Part shown: piece after piece, positions 8,417 through 15,682 of the stretch
Layout of the letters: every line of letters begins with the position of its first letter
Position numbering within the stretch: the stretch's first letter is position 1
Made by a program: the position numbers and the translations under genes
Origin: Fusobacteria bacterium ZRK30
GTDB lineage: Bacteria > Fusobacteriota > Fusobacteriia > Fusobacteriales > Fusobacteriaceae
Length of the DNA stretch: 64,000 nt
Assembly (NCBI GenBank): GCA_024628785.1
Contig: CP102405.1
Span: 62,001 to 126,000, forward strand
Direction of reading: 5' to 3'
Notes under the pieces: model-generated
Databases searched by the model: none
What the model was told of the DNA's origin: nothing
What the model saw: only the letters and a program-made list of their open reading frames with translations

Positions 8417-9424
8417 TTATTTTATTTTAATCTTTCCTGAGATTAAGTCTTTCTTTATTTGTTCTAATTTAGCTAAATTTTCCTCTCCTATTAGTTCTTT
8501 AGAAAATTCAAAGTTAGTAGTTCCCATTCCATTTTCTTTTAATCCTAAGACAACTGTTCCACCTTTAAAGTTTCCAGCTAATCCCTCTGAAGCTGCATTA
8601 AATACAGATATGTCCACTCTTTTTAAGATTGAAGTTAAGATTTTTCCCTCTACTTCTCCATCCTGGTTTGAATCTACACCAATTCCATATAGGTCTTCTC
8701 TTCCTTTTATAGCTTCCATAACTCCTCTACCAGATCCACCTGCTACTGTAAATATAACATCTACACCGTTTTCTGCCATTGAGATAGCTAATTCCTTTGC
8801 TCTAGCAGGGTCATTGAATGGATTACTTCCACCAACATATATATCCTTTACTTCAACATTTGGATCCATATAAAGTGCTCCCTGCTCATAACCTTCATAA
8901 AAACTCTTTATTACCGGAGCCTCTACCGATCCTATAAATCCTAATGAATGATTTTTACTTACCATTTGCCCTAAAGCTCCTGCTAAGAAAGATCCCTCTT
9001 TTTGATTAAAGATTATAGATTTTACATTTGGAAGATCTACAACTGAATCTATAAGTACAAAATTACTTCCTGGATACTCTTTAGCTACCTTTTCAATACC
9101 TTTTTCAGCATCAAAACTTACAGCAATTATAAGGTCATAGTTTGCTTCTGCAAATTCAGTAAGGAATTGATCAAATTCTGAAAGTGTTGTAGGCTCTACA
9201 TATTTAACTTTTACTCCTAACTCTTTTTCCGCTTTTAAAAGACCTTCATAAGCTGAATCACTGAAAGATTTATCTCCTAATCCACCTAAACCAAGTACTA
9301 TTCCTACTTTATAATCAACTTTTTTTACCCCTTCATTTCCTGCGTTCTTAGAATCCTCTCCCTTTCCACAAGCAGTCAATAAGATCAAGCTTAAACCCAT
9401 TAAAAATAATATTATTCTTTTCAT
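8417..9424 (-). CDS. BMP-family (nucleoside-type) ABC substrate-binding lipoprotein
   Basis: Periplasm-facing solute-binding lipoprotein of the Bmp/Med/PnrA family, whose studied members bind purine nucleosides. It is 335 residues with a lipoprotein signal peptide ending in the lipobox LTAC (mature Cys near residue 19). Internal features include GLGGLGDKSFSDSAYEG, which is typical of the family, and FTVAGGSGRGVMEAI. AGGAGG lies 8 bases before the ATG. No ATPase or permease gene accompanies it, so it must work with a transporter encoded elsewhere. A guanine riboswitch sits about 100 bases upstream, which supports a purine ligand. Confidence 0.92.
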   Translation of the reverse strand: MKRIILFLMGLSLILLTACGKGEDSKNAGNEGVKKVDYKVGIVLGLGGLGDKSFSDSAYEGLLKAEKELGVKVKYVEPTTLSEFDQFLTEFAEANYDLIIAVSFDAEKGIEKVAKEYPGSNFVLIDSVVDLPNVKSIIFNQKEGSFLAGALGQMVSKNHSLGFIGSVEAPVIKSFYEGYEQGALYMDPNVEVKDIYVGGSNPFNDPARAKELAISMAENGVDVIFTVAGGSGRGVMEAIKGREDLYGIGVDSNQDGEVEGKILTSILKRVDISVFNAASEGLAGNFKGGTVVLGLKENGMGTTNFEFSKELIGEENLAKLEQIKKDLISGKIKIK

Positions 9425-9488
9425 CTTTTCATTCCTCCTAATTTTTAAACAACATCAACAATATCTTATTTCTATATGTAAAAACTAA

Positions 9489-9516
9489 AAACAGCTTACC
9501 AAAAAGTAAACTGCTC
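9489..9516 (-). terminator. Riboswitch-controlled terminator
   Basis: On the minus strand CAGTTTAC pairs with GTAAGCTG (one G-T pair, extendable by three weak pairs) around TTTTTG, followed by TTTTTAGTTTTT. Its 5' arm overlaps the 3' arm (9505-9510) of an alternative hairpin that pairs with 9521-9526. It is the expression platform of the guanine riboswitch. Confidence 0.75.
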
Positions 9517-9523
9517 GCAATTT

Positions 9524-9587
9524 ACTCATAGTGGCTAATTTAGGTTAGCCGTAGAAACTTTTGTCCATATCACAAATTTATATGAGT
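9524..9587 (-). ncRNA. Guanine-class purine riboswitch aptamer
   Basis: The minus strand matches the purine riboswitch fold. P1 is ACTCATA/TATGAGT, 7 perfect pairs. P2 is TTTGT/ACAAA with loop GATATGG. J2/3 is AGTTTCTAC. P3 is GGCTAA/TTAGCC with loop CCTAAA. The base just before the 3' P1 strand is C, which by the known specificity rule means guanine (or hypoxanthine) rather than adenine; the T in J2/3 argues against the deoxyguanosine variant. Loop 3 is one base shorter than in the classic xpt example. It leads into the BMP lipoprotein gene. Confidence 0.9.
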
Positions 9588-9691
9588 TGATTTATTTTTT
9601 TATGGTAATATGATAGTATAATAGCATAAATAAAAATAGGTCCTATGTCCTTTTTTACCCATGAAATTAATTTAAAAGAGAGGTGTAGTCG

Positions 9692-10375
9692 ATGAAAATC
9701 ATTAATAGTCCCAATTTATTAAAAAAATATATTGAATTATATAATATCAACTCCATTTTTTCAAATAACCTTGAAAAATATATGACCCTCTACCAATTTA
9801 AAAAGAATGAACATCTGTTTACCTCCTCTGAAAAGGTAAATTATTTCTATCTATTGGTTGCCGGAGGTACAAAAATCGTTTTAAACTTGGAGAATGGAAA
9901 GTCACTCCTAATTGATTACAGTAAACCCTTGGAGATGTTAGGAGAGATGGAGATCATTAATAATCCATATTCAAAATATGATATTATTGCTACTGAAGAT
10001 ACTACCGTAATCGGTATTGGCATGAATATTTTTTCAAAGTTAATTGCCAATGATCCGATATTTTGGAAGTACCTGTACAGTTCTACCCTGAATAAATTAC
10101 AGGCTACTGTTAATTCAAATATTATTTCCTCCTCCTATAGTTTTGAGCATGTTTTGGCCAATTACCTTATCAACCATGCTGTAGAAAAGGGAGATGAAAT
10201 CTCCATAGAATCTATCAGTTTTAACGATCTGTCCCAGCTTTTAGGAACCAGTTACAGACATCTCAACAGAGTTTTAAAAAAATTCATTGAGCAGGGGTTG
10301 ATAAAGAAAGACAAAAGAAGGATAGTCATTACAGACTATGAAAAATTAAGTGAGTATTATATAGAACTATATTAA
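9692..10375 (+). CDS. CRP/FNR-family transcriptional regulator, YeiL-like (copy 2)
   Basis: A 227-residue regulator with the same layout as the one at 6082-6738. The N-terminal sensor barrel includes VNYFYLLVAGGTKIVL and PLEMLGEMEII, and the C-terminal winged helix includes SFNDLSQLLGTSYRHLNRVL. No cysteine cluster for iron-sulfur binding is seen. GAGAGGTG lies about 9 bases before the ATG. It diverges from the riboswitch-controlled nucleoside-type lipoprotein gene, so both copies of this regulator sit head to head with nucleoside genes. Its effector is unknown; many members of this group lack a cAMP site. Confidence 0.87.
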   Translation: MKIINSPNLLKKYIELYNINSIFSNNLEKYMTLYQFKKNEHLFTSSEKVNYFYLLVAGGTKIVLNLENGKSLLIDYSKPLEMLGEMEIINNPYSKYDIIATEDTTVIGIGMNIFSKLIANDPIFWKYLYSSTLNKLQATVNSNIISSSYSFEHVLANYLINHAVEKGDEISIESISFNDLSQLLGTSYRHLNRVLKKFIEQGLIKKDKRRIVITDYEKLSEYYIELY

Positions 10376-10399
10376 AAAAAGAGCGAAAGCTCTTTTTTT
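10374..10399. terminator. Bidirectional intrinsic terminator with GNRA loop
   Basis: AAAAAAGAGC and GCTCTTTTTT pair around GAAA, a stable tetraloop. It is shared by the convergent regulator and 136-residue protein genes, and overlaps the regulator's stop codon. Confidence 0.9.
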
Positions 10400-10810
10400 T
10401 TACATATTTTTTACATCATATTTCATATTTACGATATCTGCTTTAATAGCAGGAACTATCTCTTTCCAGATAATTTTCTTTTCTGCTGCAAACTCTTTTT
10501 TCATCTTGTTTATTTTTTCAAATAGTGATAGATAGATCTCTCTGACTTTTTTATTTCTAAGGTCTGTCTTATATACCTTGTCAAACTCTATTAAGATATT
10601 ATCTACACAACCTTCATTTACAAAATTTTCCCCATCATAACTGGTTTTAAAAAGCATCAACATAAATTTATATCCAAATTTTGCTTTATCCAGTTTGCAG
10701 TATTTTAAAGTGTAAATATCTCCATCTGCAATTACATTTGAAATAAATCTTCCATCTATATGATCAGCTACCTTCTCCTTTATTTTTAATACATGATTTT
10801 CATTTTCCAT
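10400..10810 (-). CDS. Hypothetical protein, 136 residues
   Basis: Not recognised. The protein is charged and lysine-rich (over 30 acidic and basic residues), without a signal peptide or membrane segment, and predicted mainly helical in its C-terminal half (about residues 80-130) with a mixed N-terminal half. AGGAG lies 10 bases before the ATG, and a strong terminator follows the stop, so it is a real single-gene unit. It is convergent with the YeiL-like gene and lies downstream of pgm with a terminator between. No motif suggests an enzymatic activity. Confidence 0.7.
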   Translation of the reverse strand: MENENHVLKIKEKVADHIDGRFISNVIADGDIYTLKYCKLDKAKFGYKFMLMLFKTSYDGENFVNEGCVDNILIEFDKVYKTDLRNKKVREIYLSLFEKINKMKKEFAAEKKIIWKEIVPAIKADIVNMKYDVKNM

Positions 10811-10872
10811 TGTCTTTCAACTCCTAAATATTTTTTATATTACATTCTACCATATGATCCATTAAAACAACT

Positions 10873-10909
10873 AAAAAGAAAGGAGAATCCGCAAACTCCC
10901 CTTTCTTTT
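10873..10909 (-). terminator. Intrinsic terminator after pgm
   Basis: AAAAGAAAGG pairs with CCTTTCTTTT, with an inner GAG/CTC-type stem. The minus strand ends in a T-rich tail about 80 bases after the pgm stop codon. Confidence 0.75.
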
Positions 10910-10986
10910 CAACTATATATTTTTAGTTATCATTTTTTACTTAATTTTAAAAAATTATAAAATCAACATTAAGAAATTAAGAGGGT

Positions 10987-12714
10987 CTATAACCCCTTTG
11001 TAAACTCCCCGAATTCCACCATAGTCTCTTCTAATTTCTTTTCCGCCTCTGACTTACTGTCTGATTTTACAGCAAAATAATATTTTATTTTTGGCTCAGT
11101 TCCAGATGGTCTGGCTGTTATATATGTTCCATCAGCTAAAACAAATTGGAGTACATTAGATTTTGGAAGATCTAATTTGATCTCTGTACAAGCTGTCTTA
11201 TCACATTCTATCTGTAATTGAAAATCTCTTACCACTACAACATCTTGGCCTAACAGTTGTTTAGGAGTATTTTCTCTTAGAGTTTTCATGATATTTGTGA
11301 TTTGTTCTGCTCCATCTTTTCCACCCATAGTTATTGCAGTGATTCCTTCTCTATACCATCCATATTTATCATACATCTTATCTAATTCTGCTGGGATATC
11401 TGTCCCAATAGATTCATAATAGGCTGCCATCTCAGATAAGATCATAGTAGTTACAATAGCGTCTTTATCTCTGGCATGGGTCCCTATGAGATATCCGTAA
11501 GATTCTTCAAATCCGAATACATAACTTCCATCTAAGACTCCGTCTTCAAATTGTTTAATTTTTTCTCCTATAAATTTAAACCCAGTTAACGTTCTGTACA
11601 TCTTTACTCCATGAGCTTTTGCTACTTCATCCAGCATAGGAGTCGATACTACAGTAGAAATTACTGCACCATTAGAAGGGATATCTTTTTTAAATTTCAA
11701 GATATATTCCATCAGTAATAATCCTACCTGGTTTCCATTTGGATATGACCAGTTACCTTTTTTATCTTTTACTGCTATCCCCAATCTGTCTGCATCGGGG
11801 TCATTTGCCATTACAATAGATGAACCTTTTTCGTCAGCTAATTCAATTCCCAATTTAAATACTGCTGGGTCTTCAGGATTTGCATATCCCACTGTAGGGA
11901 ATGTCCCGTCAGGCATCTCTTGACTCGACACTGTGTATACAGATTTAAACCCGCATTCATCCAATATTCTTTGTACAGGAACTCTTCCTGTTCCGTGTAG
12001 CGGAGTATATACAATCTTATAATCTGCTTTGTTCGGGATATCAGTTATAATCTGCTCAGTCTTTACAACTTCCATATATTTATCGTCTAAATCTTTTCCT
12101 ACTATAGTCAACAATCCCTTGGATTTAGCTTCCTCTTCAGAGATAAGTTTAATATCTCCCAGATCTTTAACATTTTTAACACCATTTACTATTCCGCTGG
12201 CATGAGGTTCTACACATTGAGCCCCGTCATTCCAATAAACTTTATATCCGTTGTACTCTACCGGATTATGTGATGCAGTTACTACTACACCTGCCTGGGT
12301 TCCTAACTCTCTTACTGCAAATGATAGTTCCGGAGTAGATCTAAGGGATTCAAATAAATATGCAGGAATTCCATTGGCAGCCAAAACCAAAGCTGTATTC
12401 AACGAATACTCTACCGACCCGATCCTGCAGTCATAAGCTATCACAACACCTTTTTTTCTTACAGCCTCTGCATCTACTTCTAATAGATAATTTGCAAACC
12501 CCTGAGTCGCTTTTCTTATCATATATTTATTCATTCTGTTGATTCCGTTTCCTCTAACTCCTCTTAATCCTCCTGTACCGAATGCTAATTCAGTATAAAA
12601 CCTTTCCTCTATCTCTTTTTCATCTCCCTTTATAGAAGCTAATTCTTCCCTATCCTCTTTATCTATATGTGGTGAATTTAACCATATTTCATATTGTTTC
12701 ATATAATCTTTCAT
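10987..12714 (-). CDS. pgcA: Phosphoglucomutase / phosphomannomutase
   Basis: Alpha-D-phosphohexomutase that interconverts glucose 1- and 6-phosphate (or the mannose forms), feeding envelope sugar synthesis and glycogen. The protein is 575 residues, the size of the PgcA/PGM2 group. The catalytic phosphoserine loop is TASHNPVEYNGYKVYW (about residues 143-158), the metal loop ANDPDADRLG (about 302-311), and the sugar-phosphate loop ARPSGTEPKIKYY near 535. GGAGGGG lies 4 bases before the ATG. It is a single-gene unit with its own terminator. The symbol is given by similarity of size and motifs only. Confidence 0.93.
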   Translation of the reverse strand: MKDYMKQYEIWLNSPHIDKEDREELASIKGDEKEIEERFYTELAFGTGGLRGVRGNGINRMNKYMIRKATQGFANYLLEVDAEAVRKKGVVIAYDCRIGSVEYSLNTALVLAANGIPAYLFESLRSTPELSFAVRELGTQAGVVVTASHNPVEYNGYKVYWNDGAQCVEPHASGIVNGVKNVKDLGDIKLISEEEAKSKGLLTIVGKDLDDKYMEVVKTEQIITDIPNKADYKIVYTPLHGTGRVPVQRILDECGFKSVYTVSSQEMPDGTFPTVGYANPEDPAVFKLGIELADEKGSSIVMANDPDADRLGIAVKDKKGNWSYPNGNQVGLLLMEYILKFKKDIPSNGAVISTVVSTPMLDEVAKAHGVKMYRTLTGFKFIGEKIKQFEDGVLDGSYVFGFEESYGYLIGTHARDKDAIVTTMILSEMAAYYESIGTDIPAELDKMYDKYGWYREGITAITMGGKDGAEQITNIMKTLRENTPKQLLGQDVVVVRDFQLQIECDKTACTEIKLDLPKSNVLQFVLADGTYITARPSGTEPKIKYYFAVKSDSKSEAEKKLEETMVEFGEFTKGL

Positions 12715-13285
12715 AGTTCCCCTCCAATTTTAATTTCTACTTCTAATAGATGATACTTTTTTTCCATATTTTTTTCAAGTAAGATTTTCGATTCAAATCT
12801 ACCCATCCCTTGTTTTTACCACCAATTTTTAACTCATAGAAGTTTTTAAATTTACCTTAATTATCACAAATTTTTAGAACCTCTCAACACAGAGACTCAC
12901 CGAGGTAAAATAAGAGATTCATAGAGATTTTTTAGTGTATCCCTATATCCAAGTTTTTTCTTTTTCTTGGTTTTAATCGAAGTTTATAGTCATTACACTT
13001 CAGCAATACTGTTTCTACAATGACGATTGTGACAGAGGTTATTGCTTCGTCTTCCCCATTTAGAGTTCATATTCAAAATTAATTCTAAAGTTAGAATAAA
13101 TTTTGATACTCATGAAACCTCATAACGAGGAAGTATAGTAATTTTCTTGAACTTTTTGTATCTCATTTTATTCCACATCTTAATTTTTTCTAAATAGAAC
13201 TAAATTAAGTAATCGTGAATTGAGAAACTATAAGAAGGAAGAGTTCAATTTTCTTTGATTCCTTACTCTGTACTCAATTTATCAA
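12715..13285. other. Long AT-rich intergenic region with decayed repeat-like sequence
   Basis: About 570 bases without a gene. It holds a stretch at 12879-12940 reminiscent of the ACACAGAGACTC-type repeats seen in many bacterial genomes, a stretch at 12991-13052 with GTCATTA...CAATGACG and GTGACAG...GCTTCGTC that resembles a widespread GTCATTGC/GACGAAGCAATC repeat type, and an inverted repeat AATTGAG...CTCAATT (13218-13279). None is intact and no open reading frame is convincing. The pgm promoter must lie at the left side. Confidence 0.5.
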
Positions 13286-13313
13286 TAAAAAAAGGCTGAA
13301 TAATTCAACCTTA
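13286..13313 (-). terminator. Intrinsic terminator at the end of the IMPACT gene
   Basis: On the minus strand AAGGTTGAA pairs with TTCAGCCTT (one G-T pair) around TTA, then TTTTTTT. It overlaps the stop codon. Confidence 0.85.
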
Positions 13314-13883
13314 GTTTTCTATCAATATAATTCCCCTTATTTCCTTTAACTTTAAAAGAACTTCTTCTGAGATTCTTCCCCTGTAGAGAATTTGTTCCCC
13401 GTATTCCTTGGAAAACTCCTCTTCCCCCTCTAACAGCTTATCTATCTGACTAGACCTGTCATAAGAAAATTCTATCACTATATTTATTTTGGGATTCCAT
13501 TCCACTATTCCAGCTTCTTCCACAGCTAATTTTGCAGTTTTAGCATAATTTCGAATAAGTCCCCCGGCTCCTAATTTTATCCCGCCGAAATACCTGGTAG
13601 CTACTACGACTAAATTATCCAGGCCCAGTATATTTAAGATCTCTCCCATAGGTTTCCCTGCTGTTCCGCTAGGTTCCCCATCGTCATCTACCTTGTAGTA
13701 TTCCTGACCATTTTCTAACACCTTATATGCACTGCAGTTATGCCTTGCATCTGGATGTTTTAATTTTATCTTTTTTATAAAATCCTCTGCCTCATTCTTT
13801 GTAAAAATAGGCTTGATGTACCCTATAAATCTAGATTTTTTTATCTCAAACTCTATTACACATTCTCTTTCTATTGTTTTCAT
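13311..13883 (-). CDS. yigZ: YigZ/IMPACT family protein
   Basis: A 190-residue protein of the UPF0029/IMPACT family. The family signature is DDDGEPSGTAGKP (about residues 67-79), followed by NLVVVATRYFGGIKLGAGGLIRNY split across the next strand and helix; the C-terminal ferredoxin-like domain spans about 130-190. Bacterial YigZ has been linked to ribosome or translation-related functions, and the eukaryotic relative regulates GCN2; the exact bacterial role is unsettled. AGGTGA lies 6 bases before the ATG. It follows the UPF0126 gene by 11 bases, forming a two-gene transcript. Confidence 0.92.
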   Translation of the reverse strand: MKTIERECVIEFEIKKSRFIGYIKPIFTKNEAEDFIKKIKLKHPDARHNCSAYKVLENGQEYYKVDDDGEPSGTAGKPMGEILNILGLDNLVVVATRYFGGIKLGAGGLIRNYAKTAKLAVEEAGIVEWNPKINIVIEFSYDRSSQIDKLLEGEEEFSKEYGEQILYRGRISEEVLLKLKEIRGIILIEN

Positions 13884-13894
13884 TTAATCTCACC

Positions 13895-14494
13895 TTATAG
13901 TATTTTTTTTGATAAATGAATATTATACTTGATCGTAACTACCCTTACAGCAAATATACATATAACAGCTATATTTTTTAATAACATTCTGTCTATATCT
14001 GTGTAAAGAACTAGAGTACCATAGATTGCTCCTGATACCATACAAAGAGATGCATACACATCTTCTTTAAATATATAAGGAACTTCCCTTACGAAAATAT
14101 CCCTTAATAATCCACCTACAGCTCCTGTAAGAGTGGCCATAATAGCTATTCCTAATATACCTAATCCATTATCTATCCCTTTATCTGCCCCTATTATTAC
14201 AAAGACTGCAAGACCTGCTGCATCCAATGTTTTTACTACTTTATAGTAATATTTTACCTTGTCTGAAAAATAAAATGCTAAGATGGATACTCCCAATGAA
14301 ACATATACAACCCACTCATTTTTTACTGCAAAGGGAAGTTGATTCATGATCACATCTCTTAGTACTCCTCCACCTAGCCCTGTAGTCAGACCTATTACCG
14401 CTACTCCGAATACATCTAAATTGTGTTTTCCACCCTTTAATGCCCCTGAAATTGATGATGCCATAACACCTAAAATATAAATAACTTGAAACAT
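13895..14494 (-). CDS. yicG: UPF0126 / TRIC-type cation channel family membrane protein
   Basis: A 199-residue inner-membrane protein with about six or seven hydrophobic segments arranged as two similar halves. The paired glycine motifs GLTTGLGGGVLRDV (about residues 35-48) and TLTGAVGGLLRDIF (about 119-132) mark the YicG/UPF0126 family, which is related to trimeric intracellular cation channels; some members have been implicated in glycine uptake. AGGAGG lies 4 bases before the ATG. It leads the two-gene unit with the IMPACT protein. The transported substrate cannot be read from sequence. Confidence 0.9.
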   Translation of the reverse strand: MFQVIYILGVMASSISGALKGGKHNLDVFGVAVIGLTTGLGGGVLRDVIMNQLPFAVKNEWVVYVSLGVSILAFYFSDKVKYYYKVVKTLDAAGLAVFVIIGADKGIDNGLGILGIAIMATLTGAVGGLLRDIFVREVPYIFKEDVYASLCMVSGAIYGTLVLYTDIDRMLLKNIAVICIFAVRVVTIKYNIHLSKKIL

Positions 14495-14832
14495 TTTTCC
14501 TCCTAATAAAATATAATAATTTAAGATGTAGATTGTTAAATTATAAAAAAGAGGAATTGCCCCGTTTATTCCATATTTTCTCTATTAATCTCTTCTTTTT
14601 TTCATCTTATCCGTATAAATTATCATATTTGTCCTATTTTTTCAACATATTATTAGGATGTTTTTAGATTATTTTTTTATTTTTATTTTAACAGTATATT
14701 TGAGATTTCTTTCACTTAATTTAGTTATATATTCTATATATTTCATTTGATTTTCTACCTTTTTCAGTCATTATATTCACTATGATTTCTCAAACCTTTA
14801 GTTCTTGTGAAGAGCCAGTTCTTAACTAACTT
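14495..14832. other. Intergenic region, no feature recognised
   Basis: About 340 AT-rich bases between the M50 protease gene end and the YicG-type gene start. The promoter for the latter must be here. No repeat, strong hairpin or coding remnant was seen. Confidence 0.5.
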
Positions 14833-15573
14833 TTACTGTATATACATATTTAAGATATTCACTAAAAATCCAAATATTGGGTCGATTATTTTCCATAATA
14901 TCCCCAGATAACTTAATACAATTATTATAAAAAATCCATATCTGTCTAAATTCTCGACCATATCTTTTATCCACTCTCCTCCAAGGCTCCATAGGATCTT
15001 TGAACCATCTAAAGGCGGAATAGGTAAAAGATTAAATATTCCTAAAACTAAGTTTATCCTGATTAAATAAACTGTCGCCATATGAACTATATCATTCGTC
15101 ATATATATTTCCGGAAAAAATTTAATTATACTGGCACCTAAAAAAGCCAGTGTAAAATTTACCACTACTCCAGCTATAGATACCATGAAAACACTAAATT
15201 CTCCCTTTTTTAAGTTTCTGTAGTTTACAGGAACTGGTTTAGCCCAACCTATAACAAAGGAAGATCCCATCAAGATCAATCCGATAGGTAGTAACATTCC
15301 CAAGGGGTCTATATGCTTTATAGGATTTAATGTTAAACGCCCCATCACTTTTGCTGTAGGATCTCCATTTAGATAAGCTGTCACTCCATGAGCTAATTCA
15401 TGCAATATTATAGATATCATAAGGATTCCAATCATAATAAGTATCATTGGTGTTTTTATCAAACGCCCTGTCATAAACACCAATAATAACCCTGCCAGAC
15501 CTCCGTAGATAATCTTGGTAGATCTGGGCATATCTTTGTTTACATATTTAAAATTTTCAAAAAACTCTTTCAT
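14833..15573 (-). CDS. Site-2 protease family (M50) membrane metalloprotease
   Basis: Intramembrane zinc metalloprotease of 246 residues. The zinc motif HELAH lies in IILHELAHGVTAYLNGD (about residues 60-76), and the second motif NLLPIPPLDGSKIL (about 178-191) supplies the third ligand Asp. Six hydrophobic segments are visible and no PDZ domain is present, as in the short YwhC-like subgroup. These enzymes usually cleave membrane proteins in regulatory cascades, but no anti-sigma factor or other substrate is coded nearby. AAGGAG lies 7 bases before the ATG. A repeat copy lies between this gene and comEC. Confidence 0.92.
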   Translation of the reverse strand: MKEFFENFKYVNKDMPRSTKIIYGGLAGLLLVFMTGRLIKTPMILIMIGILMISIILHELAHGVTAYLNGDPTAKVMGRLTLNPIKHIDPLGMLLPIGLILMGSSFVIGWAKPVPVNYRNLKKGEFSVFMVSIAGVVVNFTLAFLGASIIKFFPEIYMTNDIVHMATVYLIRINLVLGIFNLLPIPPLDGSKILWSLGGEWIKDMVENLDRYGFFIIIVLSYLGILWKIIDPIFGFLVNILNMYIQ

Positions 15574-15615
15574 ATTTTAACTCCTTTTTATTCTCACTTT
15601 ACATCACTTAAAAAA

Positions 15616-15651
15616 GTAATATGACGTTGTATCCAGAGAGGCACAATCTAG
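15616..15651 (+). repeat. Short hairpin repeat, copy 3
   Basis: GTAATA-TGA-CGTTGT followed by ATCCAGAGAGGCACAATCTAG closely matches the first 40 bases of the copies at 31086 and 51971, although the stem here has decayed. It is the only copy with neighbours both on the opposite strand besides copy 1. Confidence 0.7.
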
Positions 15652-15682
15652 TTTATGATATTCTTTTTTCATTCTATAGATT

